Translations under genes and position numbers: made by a program | In this document: one piece after another, positions 1 to 6,228 of the stretch | Position numbering within the stretch: position 1 is the first letter of the stretch | How the letters are laid out: every line of letters starts with the position of its first letter | From: Treponema sp. | Lineage (GTDB): Bacteria > Spirochaetota > Spirochaetia > Treponematales > Breznakiellaceae | Reading direction: 5' to 3' | Assembly: GCA_031278755.1 (NCBI GenBank) | Contig: JAITJV010000160.1 | Coordinates: 1 to 6,632 of the forward strand | DNA length: 6,632 nucleotides | Notes under the pieces: generated by a model | Told to the model about the DNA's origin: nothing | The model's database searches: none | Seen by the model: the letters and a program-made list of their open reading frames with translations, nothing else

Positions 1-596
1 ATACGCTGGTTCATGAGCACCGGATAAAAGACTTCTTCAAGGAGCTGCCGGGACGTTTTCGTTTCCACTATATCGCCGTTTTCGTTGTGAAAGGTAAAAT
101 CCCAGCTTATCAGCATGACCTGGGCGCCGAGGGTGTGAAGCTTGCGCACCAGGGGGACGTAATCGCCGTCCCCGGCGACCAATACAAGGATGTCGAAGTG
201 TTTGTATATGGCCAGCTCATAGGCTTCCAGCGCCAGCCATACATCTATGCCTTTTTCGTGGGCGACGTTGTTTTCATTATAGCGCAGGGGCAAATAATGG
301 GTAACGATATTTTCACGCATAAGAATATCTTCAAAGGCCCGCTCGCTCTGCACCTTTTCACCCATCTCCCTGGCGGAGGAACGGCCCTTGAAATAATGGG
401 CGTCGATTATCTGGCATTGGCGTATGTCCATGTTTGTCATTGCGGCGACTTCGTTTCTGATAAACTCATGGAGGCCGAATATGCTTATACGGGATTTCTT
501 TTCATGCTCGTATTTATAATAATTGCTTATCTTGTAAAAATAATAGCCGTCATAAAAAATACCCAAACGCAGAATTTCCAAAAGATTATTGTTCAT
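1..596 (-). CDS. NYN-domain (PIN-like, LabA/DUF88-type) putative RNase, 3' end cut by window edge
   Basis: Only the first 198 residues are in the window; the C-terminus continues past the left edge. The fragment reads as a NYN domain, a PIN-like fold with metal-binding acidic residues that usually makes a ribonuclease. The signatures are an early aspartate in LGIFYDGYYF (D16), a middle EKGIDVWLALEA motif (D118) and a strand followed by AGDGDYVPLVRKL (D143, D145), which is the classic end of the active site. Together these give the expected set of four acidic residues. The ATG at 594-596 is preceded by AAAAGGA about 9 nt upstream and a promoter at 626-654, which supports this start. No signal peptide or membrane segment is seen, so it should be cytoplasmic. 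It is divergent from the dehydrogenase gene. The substrate is unknown; RNA cleavage is inferred from the family. The start of the gene is distinctly AT-rich compared with the rest of the window. Confidence 0.85.
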   Translation of the reverse strand, partial: MNNNLLEILRLGIFYDGYYFYKISNYYKYEHEKKSRISIFGLHEFIRNEVAAMTNMDIRQCQIIDAHYFKGRSSAREMGEKVQSERAFEDILMRENIVTHYLPLRYNENNVAHEKGIDVWLALEAYELAIYKHFDILVLVAGDGDYVPLVRKLHTLGAQVMLISWDFTFHNENGDIVETKTSRQLLEEVFYPVLMNQR

Positions 597-625
597 TTTT
601 AATTTTCCTTTTCATGTTGTATATT

Positions 626-654
626 ATTTTAAAGAAGGCCGGTGTTTCTGTCAA
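626..654 (-). promoter_or_regulatory. Sigma-70-type promoter of the NYN gene
   Basis: On the minus strand a perfect -35 box TTGACA (654-649) is followed by exactly 17 bp and a good -10 box TAAAAT (631-626). Transcription would start near 619, leaving a leader of roughly 20-25 nt before the ATG at 596. The match to the housekeeping consensus and the placement just upstream of a gene start make this the best-supported promoter in the window. No equally good promoter is visible for the divergent plus-strand gene. Confidence 0.75.
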
Positions 655-657
655 CAC
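642..657. promoter_or_regulatory. Short dyad over the -35 box, possible operator
   Basis: The sequence GTGTT-N6-AACAC forms a perfect 5-bp inverted repeat with a 6-bp centre, and its right half overlaps the TTGACA -35 box of the NYN promoter. A repressor bound here would block that promoter. Five-base arms occur by chance quite often, so this is only a candidate. Confidence 0.25.
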
Positions 658-664
658 GAACCAA

Positions 665-709
665 CATACCGCGCGGCGGAGCCGCAAACACAGTTTGCCG
701 CGGGGTATG
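665..709. repeat. GC-rich inverted repeat in the leader of the oxidoreductase gene
   Basis: Arms 665-677 (CATACCGCGCGGC) and 697-709 (GCCGCGGGGTATG) pair at 12 of 13 positions around a 19-nt centre. Smaller alternative hairpins nest inside: GCGGC/GCCGC at 673-677 and 681-685, and GCAAAC/GTTTGC at 684-689 and 693-698. The element ends 29 nt before the dehydrogenase ATG, so it would lie in a leader transcript if the promoter is upstream. There is no U-tract after it, so a simple intrinsic terminator is unlikely. It shares words, in inverted orientation, with the hairpin at 1778-1827, which suggests a dispersed palindromic repeat family. Its function is unknown. Confidence 0.6.
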
Positions 710-738
710 AAACCTTCAACACAAATCAAGGAGGGATC

Positions 739-1764
739 ATGAAGAAGATAAAAATGGCGATAATAGGCGCCGGAGTCTGGGGAAGCACCCATGCGGGGAT
801 CTTCAGGGAACATCCGCTGGCGGAGGCGGCCGCGATCTGCGATCAGAACAGGGAAAAGGCCGAAAAAGCGGCCGCGGAATACGGCATTCCCGAAGTCTAC
901 ACGTCGGTAAAGGACATGCTCGCCCTGTGCCCCTGCGACGCCGTTTCCATTGTAACCCCCGATTACCTTCACGGGGATATAGCGGTACAGTGCGCGGAAG
1001 CGGGGAAACACCTCCTGATAGAAAAGCCCCTTGCGACAAACAGGGAAGACGTACAGAGGATCGTCGAAGCCGTTGAAAAAAACCATGTACGCGCGATGGT
1101 GGATCTTCACAACAGATGGAGTCCGCCCTTTGCATCGGCAAAAGAATCCATACGGGCGGGAGAACTCGGAACATTAAGAAACGGCTATTTCAGGCTTAAC
1201 GACGTCAAGTGGGTGGCTACGGACATGCTTTCATGGGCGGCGTCTTCTTCCATTTTGTGGTTTTTGGGGAGCCACAGCATAGATACGCTTTCCTGGCTTT
1301 TTGACAGCAGGGTAAAGCGGGTCTATTCGGTTTCAGGGAAGGGGGTCCTTTCCGCGCTGGGCGTGGACACGGCGGACGCCTACCTTACGACCCTGGAATA
1401 TGAAAACGGCTGCATAGCCCAGATGGAAAACGGCTGGATAAGCCCCAACGCAAACCCCTGCGTCAACGACATCAAATGCACCATACTCGGAGACAGGGGC
1501 ATGATCTCCATAGACGCTTCGCACCATAACCTGATTCAGAAATACACCGACGCCGCGGTTACCGTTCCCGACGTGCTTGTACGGAACACCGTGCACGGGG
1601 CGGTCAAGGGCTTCGCCTACGAAAGCATACGGAGCTTTGTGGACAAGCTTGCGGGCGGAGAAGATTTTATCGTAAGCCTCGAAGACGCCGCGGCCGCGTC
1701 CCTTGCGATACTCGCGATCATGGAATCGGCCGAAAAGAGGGAGCCTGTGGAAGTAAGGTATTAG
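739..1764 (+). CDS. Gfo/Idh/MocA-family NAD(P)-dependent oxidoreductase
   Basis: A 341-residue protein, the usual size for this family, which oxidises or reduces sugars, inositols and related polyols using NAD(P). The N-terminus is a Rossmann fold with GAGVWG (residues 10-15). IVTPDYLHGD (71-80) and the hallmark LLIEKPLAT with EKP at 95-97 follow. The C-terminal half carries LGSHSIDTLSWL (176-187), which matches the family GxHxxD catalytic segment (H179, D182). The start is fixed by AAGGAGGG at 728-735; the frame is open upstream to 589, but that stretch has no family similarity and covers the palindrome at 665-709. The protein should be cytoplasmic. It is the only plus-strand gene here, with no partner or sugar transporter beside it, so the substrate cannot be named. 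Family assignment is firm; specificity is not. Confidence 0.93.
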   Translation: MKKIKMAIIGAGVWGSTHAGIFREHPLAEAAAICDQNREKAEKAAAEYGIPEVYTSVKDMLALCPCDAVSIVTPDYLHGDIAVQCAEAGKHLLIEKPLATNREDVQRIVEAVEKNHVRAMVDLHNRWSPPFASAKESIRAGELGTLRNGYFRLNDVKWVATDMLSWAASSSILWFLGSHSIDTLSWLFDSRVKRVYSVSGKGVLSALGVDTADAYLTTLEYENGCIAQMENGWISPNANPCVNDIKCTILGDRGMISIDASHHNLIQKYTDAAVTVPDVLVRNTVHGAVKGFAYESIRSFVDKLAGGEDFIVSLEDAAAASLAILAIMESAEKREPVEVRY

Positions 1765-1777
1765 GAGGTATGATACC

Positions 1778-1827
1778 GGCGGTTTGCCGCGCTCCGCGCC
1801 CAAAACCCGCAAGCGCGGCAGGCTGCT
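1778..1827. repeat. GC-rich hairpin between convergent genes, possible terminator
   Basis: Arms 1785-1793 (TGCCGCGCT) and 1812-1820 (AGCGCGGCA) are perfect 9-bp complements around an 18-nt loop. Read as plus-strand RNA, the stem extends to 16 pairs (1778-1793 with 1812-1827) with four G-U wobbles. It fills the gap between the plus-strand dehydrogenase and the minus-strand regulator, and its right end touches the regulator's stop codon. Neither strand has a following U-tract, so it is not a textbook intrinsic terminator. It may still block or stabilise the 3' ends of both transcripts, or be a dispersed palindromic repeat. GTTTGCCGCG at 1782-1791 also occurs at 693-702. Confidence 0.6.
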
Positions 1828-3184
1828 AGAGGCCCCCTTCCCCGTCGTCCGCGCCGTCCAGTTTCCGGTGCAGGGTTTTGCGGCCTATGTCAAGCATCTC
1901 CGCGGTTTTGCTTTTGTTGCCCTTGAGGAAGGAAAGGGTGTCCCTGATGATGATCTTTTCGGAATCCTCAAGAGAAGTCCCGAGGGGTATTCTGATCCAT
2001 CCTTCGTCGCTTCTCTGCCTGAGGCTGGGCGGCAGATCTTCTTCGGTGATCATGTTTCCCTTTGCCATGACTACGGAGCTTTCTATGCAGTTCCGCAGCT
2101 CGCGCACATTGCCGGGCCAGTCGTAGGCGTACAGGCACGAACGGGCTTTGTCGTTGATCCCCGTTACCTGCTTGCCGTTCTCTCCGGAAAATTCCTTAAG
2201 GAAAGCCGAAATGAACAGGGGAAGATCGTCTTTCCGTTCGCGCAGGGGGGGAACGTGAATGTTCACGACGTTAAGGCGGTAATAAAGATCCTCGCGGAAT
2301 GTCCCCTTGTCAATTTCAACCTTGAGATCCCTGTTGGTGGCCGCGACGATGCGCACATCCGTTTCTATGGTTTCTTCGCCGCCCACCCGTTCAAATTTCT
2401 TTTCCTGCAGAACCCGGAGCAGCTTGATCTGTATGTTCTGATCCACTTCCCCTATTTCATCAAGAAAGAGGGTTCCTTCATTGGCAAGTTCAAAGCGGCC
2501 CCTGGTTCTGGATACGGCTCCGGTAAAGGCCCCTTTTTCGTGGCCGAAGAGTTCGCTTTCAAGAAGGCTTGCCGCAAGGGCGGCGCAGTGAACCTTGATA
2601 AGGGGCTTGCCCTGCCGGGGGGAAAGTTCGTGAATGGCGTCGGCCACAAGCTCCTTGCCGACCCCGGACTCGCCGGTGATAAGCACCGAAGCCTTTGCCG
2701 GCGCGGCGCGGCTTATGGTGTCAAAAACCCTGCGCATGGGGGCGCTGGTTCCGATGATGGTCTGGAACTGTTTCTGGTAGGCAAGCTCCTCCTCCATGCG
2801 CTTGTGGTTGAGCGCCAGCGTCCGGTTTTCAAGGGCCCGTTTTACCAGAATGGAAAGCCGGTCCAGGTTGACGGGCTTGGTAAGAAAATCGTAGGCGCCG
2901 TTGCGCATGGCGGCTACGGCGTTTTCCACCGTACCGTGGCCGGTAAGGACTATCACCGGAACCCCCGGCGTTTCGGCGCCTACATTGCGGAGGAACTCCT
3001 CCCCGCTCATGCCGGGCATTTTCAGATCGGTGATCACAAGATCGATATCGCCCTTTTCGTAGCGCTTCCAGCCTTCAAGGCCGTCTTCCGCGGTAACCAC
3101 CCTGTAGCCGTCCATCTCCAGGGAGGCGGCAAGGCCTTCGCGTATATTTTTTTCATCATCCACAACAAGGAGCGTAAAGGTCAT
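1826..3184 (-). CDS. NtrC/AtoC-type sigma-54-dependent response regulator
   Basis: A 452-residue protein with the full three-domain layout. The receiver (1-120) has the acidic pair D9/D10, phospho-acceptor D53 in [13 protein letters not shown]81 and K103. The AAA+ activator domain (about 143-370) has Walker A GESGVGKE (171-178), an intact GAFTGA loop (218-223) that contacts sigma-54, Walker B LFLDEIGE (239-246), and [11 protein letters not shown] with its arginines (297-306). The C-terminal Fis-type helix-turn-helix is at about 415-442 ([21 protein letters not shown] region). When phosphorylated it should oligomerise and use ATP to open sigma-54 RNA polymerase promoters. The ATG at 3182-3184 overlaps the kinase stop by 4 bp and has a strong GGAGG six bases upstream, so it is probably made together with its kinase. 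It is the last gene of the operon. No -24/-12 promoter was found in this window, so its regulon is unknown. Confidence 0.95.
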   Translation of the reverse strand: MTFTLLVVDDEKNIREGLAASLEMDGYRVVTAEDGLEGWKRYEKGDIDLVITDLKMPGMSGEEFLRNVGAETPGVPVIVLTGHGTVENAVAAMRNGAYDFLTKPVNLDRLSILVKRALENRTLALNHKRMEEELAYQKQFQTIIGTSAPMRRVFDTISRAAPAKASVLITGESGVGKELVADAIHELSPRQGKPLIKVHCAALAASLLESELFGHEKGAFTGAVSRTRGRFELANEGTLFLDEIGEVDQNIQIKLLRVLQEKKFERVGGEETIETDVRIVAATNRDLKVEIDKGTFREDLYYRLNVVNIHVPPLRERKDDLPLFISAFLKEFSGENGKQVTGINDKARSCLYAYDWPGNVRELRNCIESSVVMAKGNMITEEDLPPSLRQRSDEGWIRIPLGTSLEDSEKIIIRDTLSFLKGNKSKTAEMLDIGRKTLHRKLDGADDGEGGL

Positions 3185-4413
3185 TGCAGCCCTCCGTCCG
3201 AAGCTTCATACACCCGGAGCCGCCTTTCCTTCTGGGGAACAGGCAGTGAAATATTAAAACCGGATGCTTTTCCTTCCCTGGATTTAACCGAAATTTCCCC
3301 CTGATGTTCCTTTATAATCTTGAACACGAGGGTAAGCCCCAGGCCCGATCCTGTTTCTTTGGTAGTAAAATACGGCTCGAAGATTTTTGAAATGTTGTCT
3401 TCGCTTATCCCCACGCCCGTATCGCAGATGGAAACAAGAACTTCCCCGCCCTTCTCTTCCGTCCGTATGGTTAACACGCCGCTGTCCCCCATGGCGGCCT
3501 GGGCGTTTTTGATAAGGTTGAGCAGGGCCTGCTTCATAAACCGTTCGTCAAGGCGGAGGCGGGGAATGTTTTCGGCGAGTTCAAGGACGCAGGTAATATG
3601 GGACTGTTCAAGTTCCGGGCCGACAAATTCAACAAGTTCCGCGATAATGCTGTTGATGCTGCCTTCCCTGGGTTCAATATCCATGGGGCGGACCGCAAAG
3701 AGAAAATCGACAACGATGCGGTTAAGCCGGACCACTTCTTCGTTTACCACGTCAATATACTTGTCAAGAACATCGAACGTTGAAACGGGCCTCTGCCCTA
3801 TGCCGTCCGTTCCGTCCGGATGGGCGTTTGTAAAAAGCTCGCGGTTTTTCGCCATGGCTTTCTGCATAAGCTGAATATGGATGGAAATGGCCCCCAGGGG
3901 ATTTTTTATTTCATGCGCCACGCCGGCGGCCAGGGTGGTAAGGCTTGCAAGGTTTTCGGCCCTGTGGAGCCGGGCTTCGCGGCTTCTTTTTTCCGTGATG
4001 TCTTCAAAATAGATGAGGGAGCCTGAGACCTTCTTATCCTGTACAAGGGGAAGGATGCTGAAACTGAGGAGGCGGTTTATTCCGTTGATCTCCACGTCAA
4101 TTTCTTTTTCTTCAATGTGGCTGTTCAAACGGAGGGTGTTCTCCAGAAATTCCGCCGTCCTCTCGTCGCGGACCAACGTCCATACGGAAACGCCCGGCGC
4201 CTCCTGGGCGGAAAGCAGGCAGCGTTCGGCGTATTTATTGGCCATGGTCAGCCGGTGGCTTTGATCGCAGACCAGTACGCCTTCGTCAAGGGAATTGAGC
4301 ACCGTTTCCAGCCTGCCTATTTCCTCCGCCGCGGTTTCAAGAAGGCTTTTAAGCTGTTCGGCGGTAAGCTTGTCGCTTTTCTTGAGGGCCCGCCTTATGA
4401 AATCTTTCATCAT
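3181..4413 (-). CDS. Soluble PAS-domain sensor histidine kinase (NtrB/AtoS-like)
   Basis: A 410-residue kinase, the evident partner of the regulator that overlaps its stop codon. From the chosen start there is an N-terminal amphipathic, coiled-coil-like helix (about 5-35), a PAS domain (about 38-140, ending in SGSLIYFEDITEKR), and a dimerisation helix with the phospho-acceptor in GVAHEIKNPLGA (H167). The ATPase domain follows: N box NLIKNAQAA (N303), G1 DTGVGI (331-336), F box FEPYFTTK (from 345) and G2 GSGLGL (355-360). There are no membrane segments, so it should sense a cytoplasmic ligand, redox state or protein partner. A stretch at about 185-213, rich in polar residues, lengthens the H-to-N-box spacing. 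Two adjacent ATGs (4411-4413 and 4408-4410) are possible starts; the first makes an ATGA overlap with the preceding gene. An upstream extension of the frame to 4524 lies inside holB and is not kinase-like. Confidence 0.94.
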   Translation of the reverse strand: MMKDFIRRALKKSDKLTAEQLKSLLETAAEEIGRLETVLNSLDEGVLVCDQSHRLTMANKYAERCLLSAQEAPGVSVWTLVRDERTAEFLENTLRLNSHIEEKEIDVEINGINRLLSFSILPLVQDKKVSGSLIYFEDITEKRSREARLHRAENLASLTTLAAGVAHEIKNPLGAISIHIQLMQKAMAKNRELFTNAHPDGTDGIGQRPVSTFDVLDKYIDVVNEEVVRLNRIVVDFLFAVRPMDIEPREGSINSIIAELVEFVGPELEQSHITCVLELAENIPRLRLDERFMKQALLNLIKNAQAAMGDSGVLTIRTEEKGGEVLVSICDTGVGISEDNISKIFEPYFTTKETGSGLGLTLVFKIIKEHQGEISVKSREGKASGFNISLPVPQKERRLRVYEASDGGLQ

Positions 4414-5714
4414 AAATTTACCATGGCTCCCCGGATTTCCAGCACCATACGTTCCAGCGCAAGGGCCGGAGTCTGGTTCCAGGTTCCAACAGCTTCCGCG
4501 GCGCCGCGGGAAGCTTTCCTCCATATTTCATTATAGGCAATACGCCGGGGATTGTTCACGCCTTCTCCGCGCGCTTCTTTGGCAAGAAGTCCAAGGGCGG
4601 CCGCAAGAAAGCGGGGAAAAGAACGGCCCTCGAAATTGCCGGCGTACTCAATGACGGAAGCGATGACGGCGCGGCTGTCTTCGACGGGCTGTCCCGTTCC
4701 CGCCGCGGCCGCCGCGGCGTACTTTCCAAGGGCGGCCAGTTCGGGGGGCAGGGGCAGACGCCTTTTCCTCAGCTCAAGCGCGGCGCCCCGGGCAAGGGAC
4801 GCGATAAAAAACGCGGCGGCGGGAACAAGTTTTTCATCCGGTACGGGAAGAAAGGAATCAAGATAAGCGGCGACGGAAGGTCCCGGCGGACCGCGAAAGA
4901 TACGGCGTATTACATCCGCCTCGGCCGGTTCGTCCCGCTGTACAAAACGGTAGGGCCGCAGCCGCGACTGTACGGTGGCAAGAACCGCCCCTTTTACGGC
5001 GGTGGTCAGCACAATAACCGCCTTTTCCGGCGGTTCCTCGAGAATTTTAAGGAGCGAATTCCGGGCGCCGTCCTGCATGCGGTCGGCGTTTTCAATAAGG
5101 ATGAATTTCATCCTCCCGGAAGGGGCGAGACGGCTCCAATAGGCGGCGCGGCGTACATGGGCGACGGGGACGGTTTCCCCTGCGCCCTCCTCAAGTTTAA
5201 GCGCGTCCGCGGCAAGCGAAGAACAGAGCTTTTCCAGGGTTTCTTTTTTCCTGTCCGTGTTCGCAAATTCATCAAGATTTTCCTCGATGGATCGAATAAG
5301 GCCGCCAAATTTTCCGAATCCCGGATCGTCCTCCCAGAGAACCGGAGAAAAACGGCCCAGGAGTTTGCGGATGGAGCGGACAAAAAGGGCGGACGCGGCG
5401 GGACTTTCAGGTTCGCCGAGGAGGCCTTTACGGGCGGCGGCCGTCTCCGCCGAAAAACGCCGCGGCCCCAGGAGGAGGAGGTCCTGATGCAGAAGATAAC
5501 GGTGTCTGGCGCAGGACGGACAGGCGCAGTTCCACTTTCCGCGGATGCTTCCGGATTCCTCTTCGCAGGAAAGAACGCGGGCCAGCTCCAGGGCGGTCGT
5601 CCCCTTGCCCGACGCGGGCGGCCCCAGAAACAGCATGGCGGGGGCGAGCCGTCCCGCCTCAAGATCGTCCCGCAGACGCCCGGCCGCGCCCTGCCCCAGG
5701 ACGTTCTCAAACAC
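4410..5714 (-). CDS. holB: DNA polymerase III delta'-like clamp-loader subunit
   Basis: A 434-residue AAA+ protein, against about 330 for typical delta'. The core is recognisable: LGQG start, P-loop region GPPASGKG (31-38), cysteine cluster C50, C63, C65, C68, then MKFILIENADRMQDGARNSLLKILEEPPE (about 202-230) and ATVQSRLRPYRF (246-257), the counterpart of the SRC motif. In the clamp loader, delta' is the stator that helps load the beta clamp on DNA. Oddities: the P-loop has Gly where Ser/Thr normally follows the lysine; the cysteine spacing C-x12-C-x-C-x2-C is irregular; SRC reads SRL; and about 90 extra residues (about 87-180) separate the zinc region from the sensor region. The C-terminus is Ala/Arg-rich. 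The degenerate P-loop favours delta' over DnaX (tau/gamma). The start is GTG (5712-5714), overlapping cvpA by 8 bp, with only a weak GGCGG ahead of it inside a hairpin. The clamp-loader family is clear; the exact subunit is less certain. Confidence 0.85.
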   Translation of the reverse strand: MFENVLGQGAAGRLRDDLEAGRLAPAMLFLGPPASGKGTTALELARVLSCEEESGSIRGKWNCACPSCARHRYLLHQDLLLLGPRRFSAETAAARKGLLGEPESPAASALFVRSIRKLLGRFSPVLWEDDPGFGKFGGLIRSIEENLDEFANTDRKKETLEKLCSSLAADALKLEEGAGETVPVAHVRRAAYWSRLAPSGRMKFILIENADRMQDGARNSLLKILEEPPEKAVIVLTTAVKGAVLATVQSRLRPYRFVQRDEPAEADVIRRIFRGPPGPSVAAYLDSFLPVPDEKLVPAAAFFIASLARGAALELRKRRLPLPPELAALGKYAAAAAAGTGQPVEDSRAVIASVIEYAGNFEGRSFPRFLAAALGLLAKEARGEGVNNPRRIAYNEIWRKASRGAAEAVGTWNQTPALALERMVLEIRGAMVNL

Positions 5715-6228
5715 GGCTTGCCGCCGTCAGGACGGCGGTGTTTACGGCGCGGTTCCAGGCGCCCCCCCTGATAAAGGGAAGAAGGATGCGGGCGAAAAGA
5801 CTTTCCCCAAACACCTGCTCGGCGTTGAAAAGAGGCTGGACCGACATCACAAAAAGAAAAAGGCATACGACGACGATCCCTTCGGCAAGGCCAAAGAAGA
5901 TCCCCAATATACGATCCACGCCTCCAAGCTGCACCCCCTGAATAATATCGCGGAAGATACGCTCAAGAATTTTCATTGAGATAAAAACAACAAGAAAAAT
6001 AGCGGCGAAGGCGAGGATCTCCGAAATAATGATAATTTTCAAATCCGGCATAAAACGGCTGCGTATAAAAACGGCGCCGTTTTTGTACAGAAGGAAAGAC
6101 GCCAAAAGCCCCAGCACCACCCCCGCCGTCAACAAAAGCTCCCTGATGAAGCCCCTGAGGTAGCACCGGATGGTAAAGAGAACAATAAGCGCCGCAAAAA
6201 TAATGTCTATAACAGCAATTCCGTTCAT
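5707..6228 (-). CDS. cvpA: CvpA-family inner-membrane protein
   Basis: A 173-residue hydrophobic protein with four predicted membrane segments at about 4-20, 31-48, 65-86 and 107-130, the layout of the CvpA (colicin V production) family. Family marks include an early aspartate in the first helix (VIDIIF), the RGFIRELL loop with its glycine (about 25-32) and the conserved DRILGIFFGLAEG (105-117). The C-terminal 40 residues are amphipathic and probably cytoplasmic. CvpA proteins are linked to envelope homeostasis, but their biochemical activity is not settled. The ATG at 6226-6228 forms an ATGA overlap with murG and has GGGAG and AAGG upstream. The frame is open six codons further to 6246, but that start lies within murG without a good binding site. 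The 3' end overlaps holB by 8 bp. Confidence 0.9.
   Translation of the reverse strand: MNGIAVIDIIFAALIVLFTIRCYLRGFIRELLLTAGVVLGLLASFLLYKNGAVFIRSRFMPDLKIIIISEILAFAAIFLVVFISMKILERIFRDIIQGVQLGGVDRILGIFFGLAEGIVVVCLFLFVMSVQPLFNAEQVFGESLFARILLPFIRGGAWNRAVNTAVLTAASRV
5709..5743 (-). promoter_or_regulatory. Hairpin covering the start of the delta'-like gene
   Basis: In the minus-strand transcript a perfect 8-bp GC stem (5738-5731 with 5728-5721, 2-nt turn) sits directly before the GTG start. Its 3' arm contains GGCGG, the only ribosome-binding-like sequence, 6 nt from the GTG. An outer 5-bp stem (5743-5739 with 5713-5709) takes in two bases of the start codon and one of the cvpA stop, with 5714-5720 bulged. 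The arrangement looks like translational coupling: ribosomes finishing cvpA would melt the structure and re-initiate on holB. This is inferred from sequence only. Confidence 0.55.

Noticed and set aside
87..602. A 171-codon plus-strand open frame at the left edge
   Set aside because: It is the antisense of the NYN-domain gene, which has the complete acidic motif set, a promoter and a ribosome-binding site.
597..738. Sigma-54 or sigma-70 promoter for the dehydrogenase on the plus strand
   Set aside because: No -24/-12 GG/GC pair or good -35/-10 pair with proper spacing could be identified; the AT-rich stretch near 620-632 gives only weak matches.
586..1110. A 174-codon minus-strand frame over the start of the dehydrogenase
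   Set aside because: It is antisense to the Rossmann fold coding sequence, shows no family features, and only its last codons overlap the NYN gene start in another frame.
1778..1827. Confident bidirectional rho-independent terminator
   Set aside because: The stem is strong, but neither strand has a U-tract after it, so I list it as a hairpin with possible terminator function only.
1784..3304. A 506-codon plus-strand open frame opposite the response regulator
   Set aside because: It is antisense to a regulator with all its catalytic motifs, has no recognisable domain and no ribosome-binding site. GC-biased third positions commonly leave such long antisense frames open.
4414..4524. N-terminal extension of the histidine kinase to an upstream ATG
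   Set aside because: The extra 37 residues lie wholly inside holB, are not kinase-like, and the ATG pair at 4408-4413 gives the start overlap seen at the other junctions.
5108..5866. A 252-codon minus-strand frame across the cvpA/holB junction
   Set aside because: It is a shifted-frame shadow of both genes, rich in Arg and Pro as expected from GC-rich out-of-frame translation. It does not indicate a frameshift because both true frames are intact.
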